Assembly (NCBI GenBank): GCA_937891215.1
Contig: CALAEU010000250.1
Span: 1-6,108 of the forward strand
Length of the DNA: 6,108 nucleotides
Direction: 5' to 3'
Source of the DNA: an uncultured Clostridia bacterium
Lineage (GTDB): Bacteria > Bacillota_A > Clostridia > Oscillospirales > Acutalibacteraceae
Below the pieces are notes generated by a model. That model was not told the origin of the DNA. It saw nothing but the letters and a program-made list of their open reading frames with translations, and ran no database searches. The position numbers were made by a program, and so were the translations under genes. This document shows, in pieces, positions 1 through 6,014 of the stretch (positions within the stretch are counted from its first letter, which is position 1; every line of letters begins with the position of its first letter).

Positions 1-744
1 TCTTATCTGGTGAGTTCTGCCGGTAAGTAGCTCAATCTCTACTAGAGAAAGTCCGTTTTTAGTGGCTAATACTTTGTATTTGGTAGCAATCTCTTTACTA
101 TCTGCTTGTTTTTTATCAGAAATATAAACCTTATTTTGCTTTTCTGTTTTTTGAAGATAATCTTTTAAAAGACCTTCTTTTTGTTTAGGGGTACCAATAA
201 CTACACAAAGGTAAAGCTTATGTAATTCGCGTTGCTTAAGCTTTTCGTTGAGAATTCTTAATGATTCAGCGTTTTTTGCAGCAATTATAATACCGCTTGT
301 GTTTCGGTCAATTCTATTTACGAGAGCAGGAGTGAAGCTCATTTCGCTGTCTGGAAGATACTCTTTTTTTTCATAAAGATATCTTTTGATTCTTGAAATA
401 GCGGTATCATTATATTCGCCTTCATTTGGATGTGATAAAAGCCCTTGAGGCTTATCACAAAGTAAAATGTTTTCATCTTCATATACTATTTTAAGATTTT
501 TACCAGCACTTAAAAAATCATATCTGGGTTCTTTGCTACCAAAAAACTCATCGTTTATATAAAGTGAAATAACATCGTTTTCCTGTAATTTGTAACTTAT
601 TTCACCGCGCTTACCATTAACTTTTATTCTCTTGCTTCTTATATATTTGTACATAAGCGATTGTGGTAAAAGTGGAAAGGATTTTGTAAGATATTTGTCG
701 AGTCTTTGACCTGCGTCATTCTTTTTTATTGTGAATTCTTTCAT
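1..744 (-). CDS. RluA-family 23S/tRNA pseudouridine synthase (C-terminus cut off by window edge)
   Basis: This enzyme should convert a specific uridine in rRNA or tRNA to pseudouridine in the cytoplasm; the target site cannot be read from the sequence. The 248 visible residues begin with an S4-like RNA-binding domain (about residues 12-64, QRLDKYL...MYKYIRSKRIKVNGKR). The catalytic domain follows. It carries NRIDRNTSG at 143-151, with D146 as the expected catalytic aspartate, and LLTGRTHQIR at the window edge, the second conserved RluA-family motif. The family usually has HRLDxxTSG; Asn for His here is a variant I associate with Clostridia, not a sign of inactivation. Roughly 50 residues should lie outside the window. 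The ATG at 744 overlaps the whiA stop as ATGA, and an AGAGGA-like ribosome binding site lies a little far upstream inside whiA, so translation is probably coupled. Family assignment is firm; the paralogue (RluD-like or other) is not. Confidence 0.93.
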   Translation of the reverse strand, partial: MKEFTIKKNDAGQRLDKYLTKSFPLLPQSLMYKYIRSKRIKVNGKRGEISYKLQENDVISLYINDEFFGSKEPRYDFLSAGKNLKIVYEDENILLCDKPQGLLSHPNEGEYNDTAISRIKRYLYEKKEYLPDSEMSFTPALVNRIDRNTSGIIIAAKNAESLRILNEKLKQRELHKLYLCVVIGTPKQKEGLLKDYLQKTEKQNKVYISDKKQADSKEIATKYKVLATKNGLSLVEIELLTGRTHQIR

Positions 745-1655
745 TTTTTATCAATTTCCTCTTTAATATCTTTTAATTTTTTAAATCGTCTACTTACTGC
801 AGAACGGGAAATGGGTGATGTCATCATTTTGCCGAGTTCATCAATAGATGCTTCAGGGTTTTCAAGTCTTAATGTACAAAGTTCTGCTAAGTCTTCGGTC
901 ATATCAGTTAATTTGATTTTAGAAAGGATGTGTTCTATAAGTTCAATTTGTGCAATACCTGCTTCAATTGTTCTGCTTAAATTTGCGGCTTCAAAATTTG
1001 TGCGGCGGTTTATTTTATTTTTTACTTGTTTCATCGCTCTTGTTTCCATTAAGAAAAAGAATGATTTAGTAGCACCGATTTTACCAATGCAATCTTCAAT
1101 TGCTTCAGACTCTTTGCAATAAACGAGTTGTGTACTGTTTCTAACAAGGGTTTTCATTTTTAAATCTATCTCTTTTAAAACTGTTAAGAATTCGGAAGCT
1201 AATTTCATTCTTGATATATTGAATTCAAGATGATATTCTTTTTCAGGATTTGTTATATTACCACATATTAAAAATGCACCGCGTACAAATGCACAGTAAC
1301 AACAATTTTCTTCTTCATCTGTGTTTTCAAAATTCCCGAAATTAATAGAAAGTGAAATTTCTTTGCCTGTATATCCGAAAAAATCGAGGATTTTTTTGCG
1401 GTCTTCTTTTTTGTCAATTCTGACTTTATGGTTACCCGCTTTTGAATAAGCGATAACGGGGGATACGCCAGTCAATTCATAAATTAAATTGCAGTATCTC
1501 ATAGCAACGCAGTTGAGTTCTGTCATAAACGAAATTTCGGTTAATGAAAAACTTCTGCCAAAAACAAGCATACCTAAAGCCTCTGCCTTTTTACAACAGG
1601 CAGAGGCGGATTGCAATTCACATAATTCTTCTTTAATATCTGTTGAGAATGACAT
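741..1655 (-). CDS. whiA: WhiA, sporulation/cell-division regulator protein
   Basis: WhiA is a DNA-binding protein of Gram-positive bacteria, linked to sporulation in Streptomyces and to cell division and chromosome segregation in Bacillus. The product is 304 residues, close to the usual length of about 310. The N-terminus (MSFSTDIKEELCEL...CCKKAEALGML) is the family signature. A degenerate LAGLIDADG homing-endonuclease-like domain follows, with its core at about 118-145 (FVRGAFLICGNITNP...YHLEF). The linker motif NRRTNFEAANLSRTIEAGIAQ is at 216-236. The C-terminal helix-turn-helix lies at about 267-295 (NPEASIDELGKMM...ISRSAVSRRFKKL). Two positions differ from the usual form: Phe replaces Cys in the NC-TAN motif, and SRR replaces the common NHR in the recognition helix. 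A GAGG ribosome binding site sits over the murB stop, 3 nt from it. The gene lies between murB and an RluA-type synthase, without its frequent partners rapZ and yvcK. Confidence 0.96.
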   Translation of the reverse strand: MSFSTDIKEELCELQSASACCKKAEALGMLVFGRSFSLTEISFMTELNCVAMRYCNLIYELTGVSPVIAYSKAGNHKVRIDKKEDRKKILDFFGYTGKEISLSINFGNFENTDEEENCCYCAFVRGAFLICGNITNPEKEYHLEFNISRMKLASEFLTVLKEIDLKMKTLVRNSTQLVYCKESEAIEDCIGKIGATKSFFFLMETRAMKQVKNKINRRTNFEAANLSRTIEAGIAQIELIEHILSKIKLTDMTEDLAELCTLRLENPEASIDELGKMMTSPISRSAVSRRFKKLKDIKEEIDKK

Positions 1656-1658
1656 AAA

Positions 1659-2573
1659 TTACCTCAAAAATCTTACTTCAGGTGTAAGTGTAACACCTTT
1701 TTCTTTCTTTACTGTTTCTTTAACATAATCCATAAGTTTTAAAACATCGTCCGACGTAGCGTTATCATAATTGATTATGAAACCAGCGTGCTTTTCGCTT
1801 ACCATAGCACCACCGATTTTTTTACCTTTTAAACCACATTCTTCAATGAATGCACCGGCAAAACCTACTTCTGGTCTTTTAAAAGTGCTACCAGCACTCG
1901 GGTATTCAAGTGGTTGTTTATCTTTTCTTCTGCCAAGGAGATCAGTCATTTTTTCTTTGATTTCAGCCTTGTTGCCTTTTTCTAAAGATAATTCAACACC
2001 TGTAATGATATAACCATTTTCTTCGTAAGCAGATTTGCGGTAACCAAATGCAAGATTGTCACCGACTAAACAACCTTCATTACCATCTATGTCAATATGA
2101 TAAACTTTTGTGACAACATCTTTCATTTCGCCGCTATAAGCACCTGCATTCATAAAGACTGCACCACCAACAGAACCAGGAATTCCGAAAGCAAATTCAA
2201 GACCTGAAAGGGAATTATCAAGTGAGAAATTACAGAGTGTGCCGAGTTTCACACCTGCTTCGCAGAAAATAGTAGTTTCATTTAAAAGTTTAATTTTGCT
2301 TAATCCTTCCGCAATGTGAATGACAATACCATTCAAACCTTCGTCACTGACTAATACATTACTGCCGTTACCTAGAACGGTGTAAGGAATATCTGATTTA
2401 TTACATTCTTTAACTATCTCGCTTAATGCACTAGTTGAATTCGGAGAAATAAGAAGATGACAATTACCACCAGTTTTAAAAGTGGTATAATCTTTCATTG
2501 AAACATTTTCTTTAACTTCACAACCGAGAGCAAGTGCTTTGTTTTTTAGTTCAGTAATGTTAATCACCATCAT
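1659..2573 (-). CDS. murB: UDP-N-acetylmuramate dehydrogenase MurB
   Basis: MurB is a cytoplasmic FAD enzyme. It uses NADPH to reduce UDP-N-acetylglucosamine enolpyruvate to UDP-N-acetylmuramate, the second committed step of peptidoglycan precursor synthesis. The 304-residue protein has the FAD-binding segments TTFKTGGN (30-37), VLGNGSNVLVSDEGLNG (66-82) and GLEFAFGIPGSVGGAVFMNAGAY (124-146). FGYRKSAY (176-183) holds the substrate-binding Tyr/Arg pair. PSAGSTFKRP (225-234) carries the proton-donating Ser229, and TPEVRF near the end carries the active-site Glu299. The length and compact C-terminal region fit the Gram-positive type II enzyme. Two ATG codons stand in tandem at 2573 and 2570. The first overlaps the glucokinase TGA as ATGA and is chosen for that reason. 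There is no clear GGAGG upstream, so initiation probably depends on ribosomes finishing the upstream gene. All key residues are present and the enzyme looks functional. Confidence 0.97.
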   Translation of the reverse strand: MMVINITELKNKALALGCEVKENVSMKDYTTFKTGGNCHLLISPNSTSALSEIVKECNKSDIPYTVLGNGSNVLVSDEGLNGIVIHIAEGLSKIKLLNETTIFCEAGVKLGTLCNFSLDNSLSGLEFAFGIPGSVGGAVFMNAGAYSGEMKDVVTKVYHIDIDGNEGCLVGDNLAFGYRKSAYEENGYIITGVELSLEKGNKAEIKEKMTDLLGRRKDKQPLEYPSAGSTFKRPEVGFAGAFIEECGLKGKKIGGAMVSEKHAGFIINYDNATSDDVLKLMDYVKETVKKEKGVTLTPEVRFLR

Positions 2574-3517
2574 TCATCAAGAAGTGCGGCACCAATGATA
2601 CCAGCATCGTTGCCTAATTTAGCAGGGAGAATAATTGTCTGTTTATTTGAGTGGACACTATAGCGTTCTTCTGTTACGAAGCCTCTGATAGGACGGAGAA
2701 TTTTTTCGCCCTGACCACTTATGCCACCACCAACGCAGATAATCTCAGGTTGGAGTGCATTTATAATATTAGCGATACCTACTGATACATAGTAGAGATA
2801 TCTGTCAACAACTTTTTTAGCAGTAGCGTCACCTAAATCGAGTGCTTCAAAGATTGTTTTACCTTCAACTTTGTTGAGGTCACCATCGCAAGTTTTCCAG
2901 AGAAGACTTGTTTTGTTATTTTGCATTGCTTCAACTGCCTGTGAAACAAGAGCAGTAGCAGAAGCGTATTTTTCCCAACAACCTTTTCTGCCACAGTTAC
3001 ATTGAATGCCATCAACATTTATAACCATGTGCCCCATTTCACCACCGCAGTAGTTTGAGCCACGGATGATTTTACCATCAATAATAATACCGCTACCAAC
3101 ACCTGTACCGAGTGTTACTGCAACGAAATCTTTAACACCATTACCGCAACCAGCAACTGCTTCGCCTAATGCAGCACAGTTAGCATCATTTTCAAGATAA
3201 ACTGGTTTTTTGAGTCTTGCTTCAAGCATTTCTTTTGCAGGAACATTATTGAATTGAAGATTGTTAGAAAATTCAATTTCACCCGTTGCTTTGTTAACAG
3301 AACCAGGAGTACCAATACCGATAGATTGAACATCATCAATAGAGATACCTGCATCTTTAATAGCCATTTCTACTGACTCTTTGATTGAATCAAAAATTTC
3401 AGGAGCTGGACGAGGTGCTCTTGTTTTTACTTTACCGCGACCTACAATTTCATTGTTGTCATTAAGTACACCAGTAGCGATATTTGTACCGCCAAGGTCA
3501 ACACCTATTCTATACAT
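2570..3517 (-). CDS. glcK: ROK-family glucokinase
   Basis: This is a cytoplasmic sugar kinase expected to phosphorylate glucose with ATP to glucose 6-phosphate. At 315 residues it matches the usual ROK glucokinase length. The phosphate-binding motif DLGGTN is at 7-12. The catalytic base is D111 in LENDANCAALGE, and the glycine-rich LGTGVGSG lies at 136-143. The ROK zinc site is complete: H163 in EMGHMVI and C173, C175 and C180 in CNCGRKGCWEKYAS. The E/H pair in GGEMGH is typical of sugar kinases rather than ROK repressors, and there is no N-terminal helix-turn-helix, so this is an enzyme and not a NagC/XylR-type regulator. Exact sugar specificity is inferred. A good CGGAGGT ribosome binding site lies 9 nt before the ATG. 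The position directly after hprK is sensible: glucose phosphorylation feeds the glycolytic intermediates that control HprK. Confidence 0.92.
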   Translation of the reverse strand: MYRIGVDLGGTNIATGVLNDNNEIVGRGKVKTRAPRPAPEIFDSIKESVEMAIKDAGISIDDVQSIGIGTPGSVNKATGEIEFSNNLQFNNVPAKEMLEARLKKPVYLENDANCAALGEAVAGCGNGVKDFVAVTLGTGVGSGIIIDGKIIRGSNYCGGEMGHMVINVDGIQCNCGRKGCWEKYASATALVSQAVEAMQNNKTSLLWKTCDGDLNKVEGKTIFEALDLGDATAKKVVDRYLYYVSVGIANIINALQPEIICVGGGISGQGEKILRPIRGFVTEERYSVHSNKQTIILPAKLGNDAGIIGAALLDE

Positions 3518-3535
3518 AATTATATACCTCCGTAA

Positions 3536-3548
3536 TGTAATTATTACA
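3536..3548. repeat. 13-bp perfect palindrome in the hprK-glucokinase gap
   Basis: TGTAAT and ATTACA arms flank a single central base. The element sits just upstream of the glucokinase ribosome binding site, inside the 45-nt gap after hprK. It could be a small operator or a weak RNA fold. AT-rich sequence makes chance palindromes fairly common, and no matching regulator is recognised. Confidence 0.35.
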
Positions 3549-3562
3549 ATTTGTTTTATATA

Positions 3563-4525
3563 TTAGAACCAGAGTTCAAGTTCTGTTGGTGGCATATCAA
3601 AGTCTTCCATACCAACTCTTTGTAAAAATTCTTTTGCAGCGTTATAGCCCATCTTTTTCTGACGATGGTTCATAGCGGCAATTTCAATTATAATTGAAAG
3701 GTTTCTGCCAGGCTTAACAGGAACAACTGTTGCAGGAACTTTAATACCTAAGATTGTTGCGTAAACATCTTCAGTACCAAGTGTATCGTAAGTTTTTGTG
3801 GAATCCCATTGTTCGAGCTGAATAACCATATCAATTTTTTCGGTTTGTTTAACTGCACCCATACCGAAAATATTTCGTGCGTCAATAATACCAGGACCGC
3901 GTAACGCTACAAAGTGACGACTGTTGTCAGGGGCAGAACCAACAAGTGATTTTGAAGAAACCTTCTTTATTAAAACTTCATCATCGGCAATAAGACGATG
4001 ACCACGTTTTATAAGTTCAACTGCAGTTTCACTTTTGCCGACTGCACTGTCGCCAACTATTAAAATACCTTCACCATAAACTTCAACAAGTACACCGTGG
4101 CGTGATATTCTTTCTGCTAATTCAACACCTAAATAAGAAATGATTGTTGACATTATCTCGGATGTTGTTTCGTTGCTTCTTAAAAGTGGAACTTCGTATT
4201 GCTCAGCAAATTTCAAAAAAGTTTCAGGGATTTCAATGCCGCGTGTAACTATAACAGCAGGTGGTTTTAATTCGAAAAAGTTACGAAGACGATTTTCTGC
4301 AGTTCCGTCATCTAATTCTTTTAAATAGTCCATTTCACCAAGACCTAAAAATTCAAGTCTTTCAGGGTCAAAGTGTTTTCCATAACCTGCAAACATAAGA
4401 CCTGGACGGTTAACATCCTGAGAACGTATTAACAACTCGTTTTCAGGTTTATTTGGCATATAAACAATTTCTAAACCATTGTCGCGAATAAGTTTAGATA
4501 ACGCAACTGTATATTTACCAGCCAT
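3563..4525 (-). CDS. hprK: HPr kinase/phosphorylase HprK
   Basis: HprK phosphorylates HPr of the sugar phosphotransferase system on Ser46, and reverses this by phosphorolysis. It thereby drives CcpA-type carbon catabolite control in Bacillota. Numbered from the ATG at 4525, the product is 320 residues. The N-terminal domain covers about 1-130. SRHGVLVEVYGEG carries His143. The P-loop GDSAVGKS is at 158-165, followed by KRGHRLIADDE with the acidic pair. The HprK signature region RGPGIIDARNIFGMG starts near 209, and VPVKPGRNLSIIIEIAAMNHR...MGYNAA is the conserved C-terminal segment. Two signature positions differ from the common form: Ala for Gly in the P-loop (usually GDSGVGKS) and Pro in RGPGII (usually RGLGII). 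A GTG at 4534 would give a protein 3 residues longer. It overlaps the AAAGGAG ribosome binding site, which sits 8 nt before the ATG at 4525, so the ATG is preferred. This is the first gene of the leftward operon. Confidence 0.96.
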   Translation of the reverse strand: MAGKYTVALSKLIRDNGLEIVYMPNKPENELLIRSQDVNRPGLMFAGYGKHFDPERLEFLGLGEMDYLKELDDGTAENRLRNFFELKPPAVIVTRGIEIPETFLKFAEQYEVPLLRSNETTSEIMSTIISYLGVELAERISRHGVLVEVYGEGILIVGDSAVGKSETAVELIKRGHRLIADDEVLIKKVSSKSLVGSAPDNSRHFVALRGPGIIDARNIFGMGAVKQTEKIDMVIQLEQWDSTKTYDTLGTEDVYATILGIKVPATVVPVKPGRNLSIIIEIAAMNHRQKKMGYNAAKEFLQRVGMEDFDMPPTELELWF

Positions 4526-4533
4526 TACTGTCA

Positions 4534-4540
4534 CTCCTTT
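4534..4540 (-). promoter_or_regulatory. Ribosome binding site that decides the hprK start
   Basis: On the minus strand the sequence reads AAAGGAG, then 8 nt, then ATG. The in-frame GTG starts with the last G of this site and so cannot use it. This fixes the hprK start at 4525. Confidence 0.85.
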
Positions 4541-4588
4541 GAAAGTGAGGATTTATAAAAATATTTAATTAATTGATAAACCTATACC

Positions 4589-4617
4589 ATTATAATATAT
4601 ATTTGCGATAATTCCAA
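4589..4617 (-). promoter_or_regulatory. Proximal sigma-A-type promoter for hprK operon
   Basis: A -35 box TTGGAA (4617-4612) and a perfect -10 box TATAAT (4594-4589) are separated by exactly 17 nt on the minus strand. Transcription would start near 4582 and give a leader of about 57 nt before the hprK ATG. Confidence 0.7.
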
Positions 4618-4643
4618 TACCTAATTTTAAATTTGTCAAAAAT

Positions 4644-4672
4644 AGTATATAGATGCATTTTTTGATTGTAAA
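4644..4672 (-). promoter_or_regulatory. Distal sigma-A-type promoter for hprK operon
   Basis: A -35 box TTTACA (4672-4667) and a -10 box TATACT (4649-4644) are separated by 17 nt on the minus strand, each one mismatch from consensus. Transcription would start near 4637, about 55 bp upstream of the proximal start, so hprK may have tandem promoters. Confidence 0.65.
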
Positions 4673-4714
4673 ATCGCTTTGTTTTATTCAAAATGACATA
4701 TTTAAAGAAAATAC

Positions 4715-4743
4715 TTGACTAATAAACGCTCGTGTGATATACT
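4715..4743 (+). promoter_or_regulatory. Strong extended -10 sigma-A promoter for rpmG-secE-nusG
   Basis: TTGACT (4715-4720), a 17-nt spacer and TATACT (4738-4743) form a near-consensus promoter. TG at 4735-4736, one base before the -10, makes it an extended -10 element. Transcription should start near 4750, leaving a leader of about 75 nt before the rpmG start. The strength fits a ribosomal protein and transcription factor operon. Confidence 0.85.
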
Positions 4744-4750
4744 CATAGCA

Positions 4751-4774
4751 CCTCTCGTAGAGGGTTCTTTTTTT
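4751..4774 (+). other. Small hairpin plus T tract at the start of the rpmG leader
   Basis: CCTCT (4751-4755) pairs with AGAGG (4759-4763) around a 3-nt loop. One G and then TTCTTTTTTT follow. It looks like a miniature intrinsic terminator or pause site placed within the first 25 nt of the predicted transcript. The 5-bp stem is short, so real termination activity is uncertain. An alternative AGGG/CCCT pairing (4761-4764 with 4778-4781) could compete with it. Confidence 0.4.
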
Positions 4775-4811
4775 GTGCCCTAAATTTGGAGAGGGAGGCT
4801 AATCAGAAATT

Positions 4812-4819
4812 GGAGGTGC
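4812..4819 (+). promoter_or_regulatory. Ribosome binding site that sets the GTG start of rpmG
   Basis: GGAGG at 4812-4816 lies 8 nt before the GTG at 4825. The same octamer GGAGGTGC also precedes nusG (5406) and rplK (6083), giving extended pairing with the 16S 3' end. The in-frame GTG at 4816 falls inside this site and is not usable. Confidence 0.8.
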
Positions 4820-4824
4820 CGTTC

Positions 4825-4974
4825 GTGAGAGTTAAAATTACACTTTCCTGCACAGAATGTAAACAACGCAATTACAACACTATGAAGGAAAAGAAAAACA
4901 ACCCGGATAGGTTGGAGATGAAGAAGTACTGCAGATTCTGCAAGAAACACACTCTCCACAGGGAAACAAAGTAA
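4825..4974 (+). CDS. rpmG: 50S ribosomal protein L33 (zinc-ribbon, C+ form)
   Basis: L33 is a small protein of the large ribosomal subunit, located near the E site. From the GTG at 4825 it is 49 residues, exactly the usual size: it starts [13 protein letters not shown] and ends [10 protein letters not shown]. Four cysteines in two CxxC pairs (C9/C12 and C36/C39) make it the zinc-binding C+ form rather than the zinc-free C- paralogue that Bacillota can make under zinc limitation. The GTG is supported by a well-spaced GGAGG and by the match to the family N-terminus; upstream in-frame TTG and GTG codons would add non-homologous residues. The stop codon TAA overlaps the AAGGAGGT of secE, so the two are tightly coupled. 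It is the first gene of the rightward operon. Confidence 0.96.
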   Translation: MRVKITLSCTECKQRNYNTMKEKKNNPDRLEMKKYCRFCKKHTLHRETK

Positions 4975-4985
4975 GGAGGTAACTT

Positions 4986-5390
4986 ATGGCTGACGAGAAA
5001 AAAGTAACAGATGCCGAGGTTGCCACTAAAAAGGCAAAAAAGACTGAGAAGAAAGCTAAAAAAGCTCCTTCTAAATTCAGTCCTAAAAATGTCGGTAAAG
5101 GAATCGCTCGTTTCTTTAAAGACCTCAGGGGTGAAACAAAGAAGATTGTTTGGCCGGGTCCAAAAATGATTGTAAAAAGTACAGGTATTGTACTTGCATC
5201 AATTCTCGTTCTCGGTGCAGTTGTCTGGATAATCGACTTTGCTGTTTCAGGTGGCATTGGTGCCCTTAACAGTGCAGCAAACAAGGTTACTACTGAAGTT
5301 GTAACAGAAGATGCTTCTGACGAAACAGATGAACATGATCACGATCATTCTGAAGACGAAACAGAAGAAGATACAACTGCTGAAAACTAA
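4986..5390 (+). CDS. secE: Preprotein translocase subunit SecE, with long charged tails
   Basis: SecE is the essential clamp of the SecYEG channel that exports and inserts proteins at the cytoplasmic membrane. The conserved core is present: an amphipathic helix with RFFKDLRGETKKIVWPGPK (42-60), followed by one transmembrane helix at about 65-87 (STGIVLASILVLGAVVWIIDFAV). At 134 residues it is about twice the usual 60-70 of single-span SecE. The extra length is at both ends. Residues 1-34 hold 12 lysines and are predicted cytoplasmic. Residues 101-134 have 16 Asp/Glu, no Lys or Arg and an HDHDH cluster at 117-121; by SecE topology this tail should face outside. A perfect AGGAGGT site lies just before the ATG. 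The position between rpmG and nusG is the classic one. The identity is firm; the role of the tails is unknown. Confidence 0.95.
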   Translation: MADEKKVTDAEVATKKAKKTEKKAKKAPSKFSPKNVGKGIARFFKDLRGETKKIVWPGPKMIVKSTGIVLASILVLGAVVWIIDFAVSGGIGALNSAANKVTTEVVTEDASDETDEHDHDHSEDETEEDTTAEN

Positions 5391-5416
5391 TCTTAGGTTT
5401 TATTCGGAGGTGCATT

Positions 5417-5971
5417 ATGGCTGGCGATGCAAGATGGTATGTAATTCATACTTATTCAGGCTACGAAAATAAGGTAGCAGGTAATATCGCAAAAATTGTT
5501 GAAAACCGTAAAATGCAAGACAAGATTCTTGATGTTTGCATTCCTCTCGAAAAGGTTGTTGAAGTTAAAGATGACAAAACAGTCGAAGTTGAGAGAATGG
5601 TATTCCCAAGTTATGTTGTTGTTAAACTTGCGGTTGAATACGATGATGATAACCAACCACAGGTTCCTAATGAAACCTGGCACGCTATCAGATACACTCG
5701 TGGAGTAACAGGCTTTGTTGGTCCTGAAAGTAAACCTGTACCACTTACAGATGCTGAAGTTGAAAAACTTGGTATTGAAAACAAAATCGTTGAGGTTACT
5801 TACGACATCGGCGATATGGTTACAGTTACTGATGGTCCTTTCGAAGGCTTCTCAGGTGTAGTTGAAGCAATTGATACCGAAAAGAATATGGTTCGCGTTA
5901 CTATTTCTATGTTCGGTAGAGAAACACTTGTTGAGTTTGAACTTAATCAAGTGCAGAGCGCAGTAGAATAA
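5417..5971 (+). CDS. nusG: Transcription termination/antitermination factor NusG
   Basis: NusG binds the clamp of RNA polymerase and modulates elongation, pausing and termination. In Bacteria its C-terminal domain can also contact Rho or the ribosomal protein S10. The 184-residue product matches the family length. The N-terminal NGN domain starts RWYVIHTYSGYENKV (6-20), continues through FPSYVVVKL (63-71) and ends near RGVTGFVG (95-102). A short linker leads to the KOW domain at about 130-181 (IGDMVTVTDGPFEGFSGVVEAID...VRVTISMFGRETLVEFELNQVQ). A short acidic/Asn-Gln-rich loop (YDDDNQPQVPNE, 75-86) sits in the NGN domain. GGAGG stands 6 nt before the ATG, 26 nt after the secE stop. No U-tract terminator follows, so transcription probably continues into rplK. 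Confidence 0.97.
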   Translation: MAGDARWYVIHTYSGYENKVAGNIAKIVENRKMQDKILDVCIPLEKVVEVKDDKTVEVERMVFPSYVVVKLAVEYDDDNQPQVPNETWHAIRYTRGVTGFVGPESKPVPLTDAEVEKLGIENKIVEVTYDIGDMVTVTDGPFEGFSGVVEAIDTEKNMVRVTISMFGRETLVEFELNQVQSAVE

Positions 5972-5989
5972 TACTGCTAGTAAATTGGT

Positions 5990-6012
5990 AACAAGCGTTA
6001 TTTAACGCTGTT
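5990..6012 (+). other. First leader hairpin between nusG and rplK
   Basis: AGCGTT (5994-5999) pairs with AACGCT (6004-6009) around a 4-base loop. AAC/GTT extends the stem after one bulged A. No T run follows, so it is not an intrinsic terminator. It may be an RNA processing site or a structural part of the rplK leader. Confidence 0.5.
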
Positions 6013-6014
6013 AT

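Noticed and set aside
143..151. Inactive RluA homologue because His of HRLD is Asn (window protein residues 143-151, gene at 1-744)
   Set aside because: The catalytic Asp and the surrounding motif are intact, and the Asn form is familiar among Clostridia homologues. The coordinates given are residue numbers.
706..1122. 138-codon open frame on the plus strand inside whiA
   Set aside because: It is the complement of a conserved whiA frame and shows no domain; its hydrophobic, Ser-rich look is a by-product of the other strand.
4526..4534. GTG at 4534 as the hprK start
   Set aside because: It overlaps the AAAGGAG ribosome binding site, which is ideally spaced for the ATG at 4525.
4589..4639. 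TTGACA (4639-4634) paired with TATAAT (4594-4589) as one minus-strand promoter
   Set aside because: The spacing is 39 nt, far too long. TATAAT pairs better with TTGGAA at 17 nt; TTGACA could at best pair with a weak TGGAAT.
4786..4824. N-terminal extension of rpmG from an upstream TTG at 4786 or GTG at 4816
   Set aside because: The extra residues do not match L33 and the stretch contains the ribosome binding site for the GTG at 4825.
4880..5284. 134-codon open frame on the minus strand opposite rpmG and secE
   Set aside because: It is antisense to two firmly identified genes, has no recognisable family features and no supporting ribosome binding site; its Ser/Pro/Phe-rich composition is what the complement of Lys/Glu-rich coding gives.
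5335..5348. ATGATC-AC-GATCAT inverted repeat within secE
   Set aside because: It follows directly from the alternating His/Asp codons CAT GAT CAC GAT CAT and needs no regulatory explanation.
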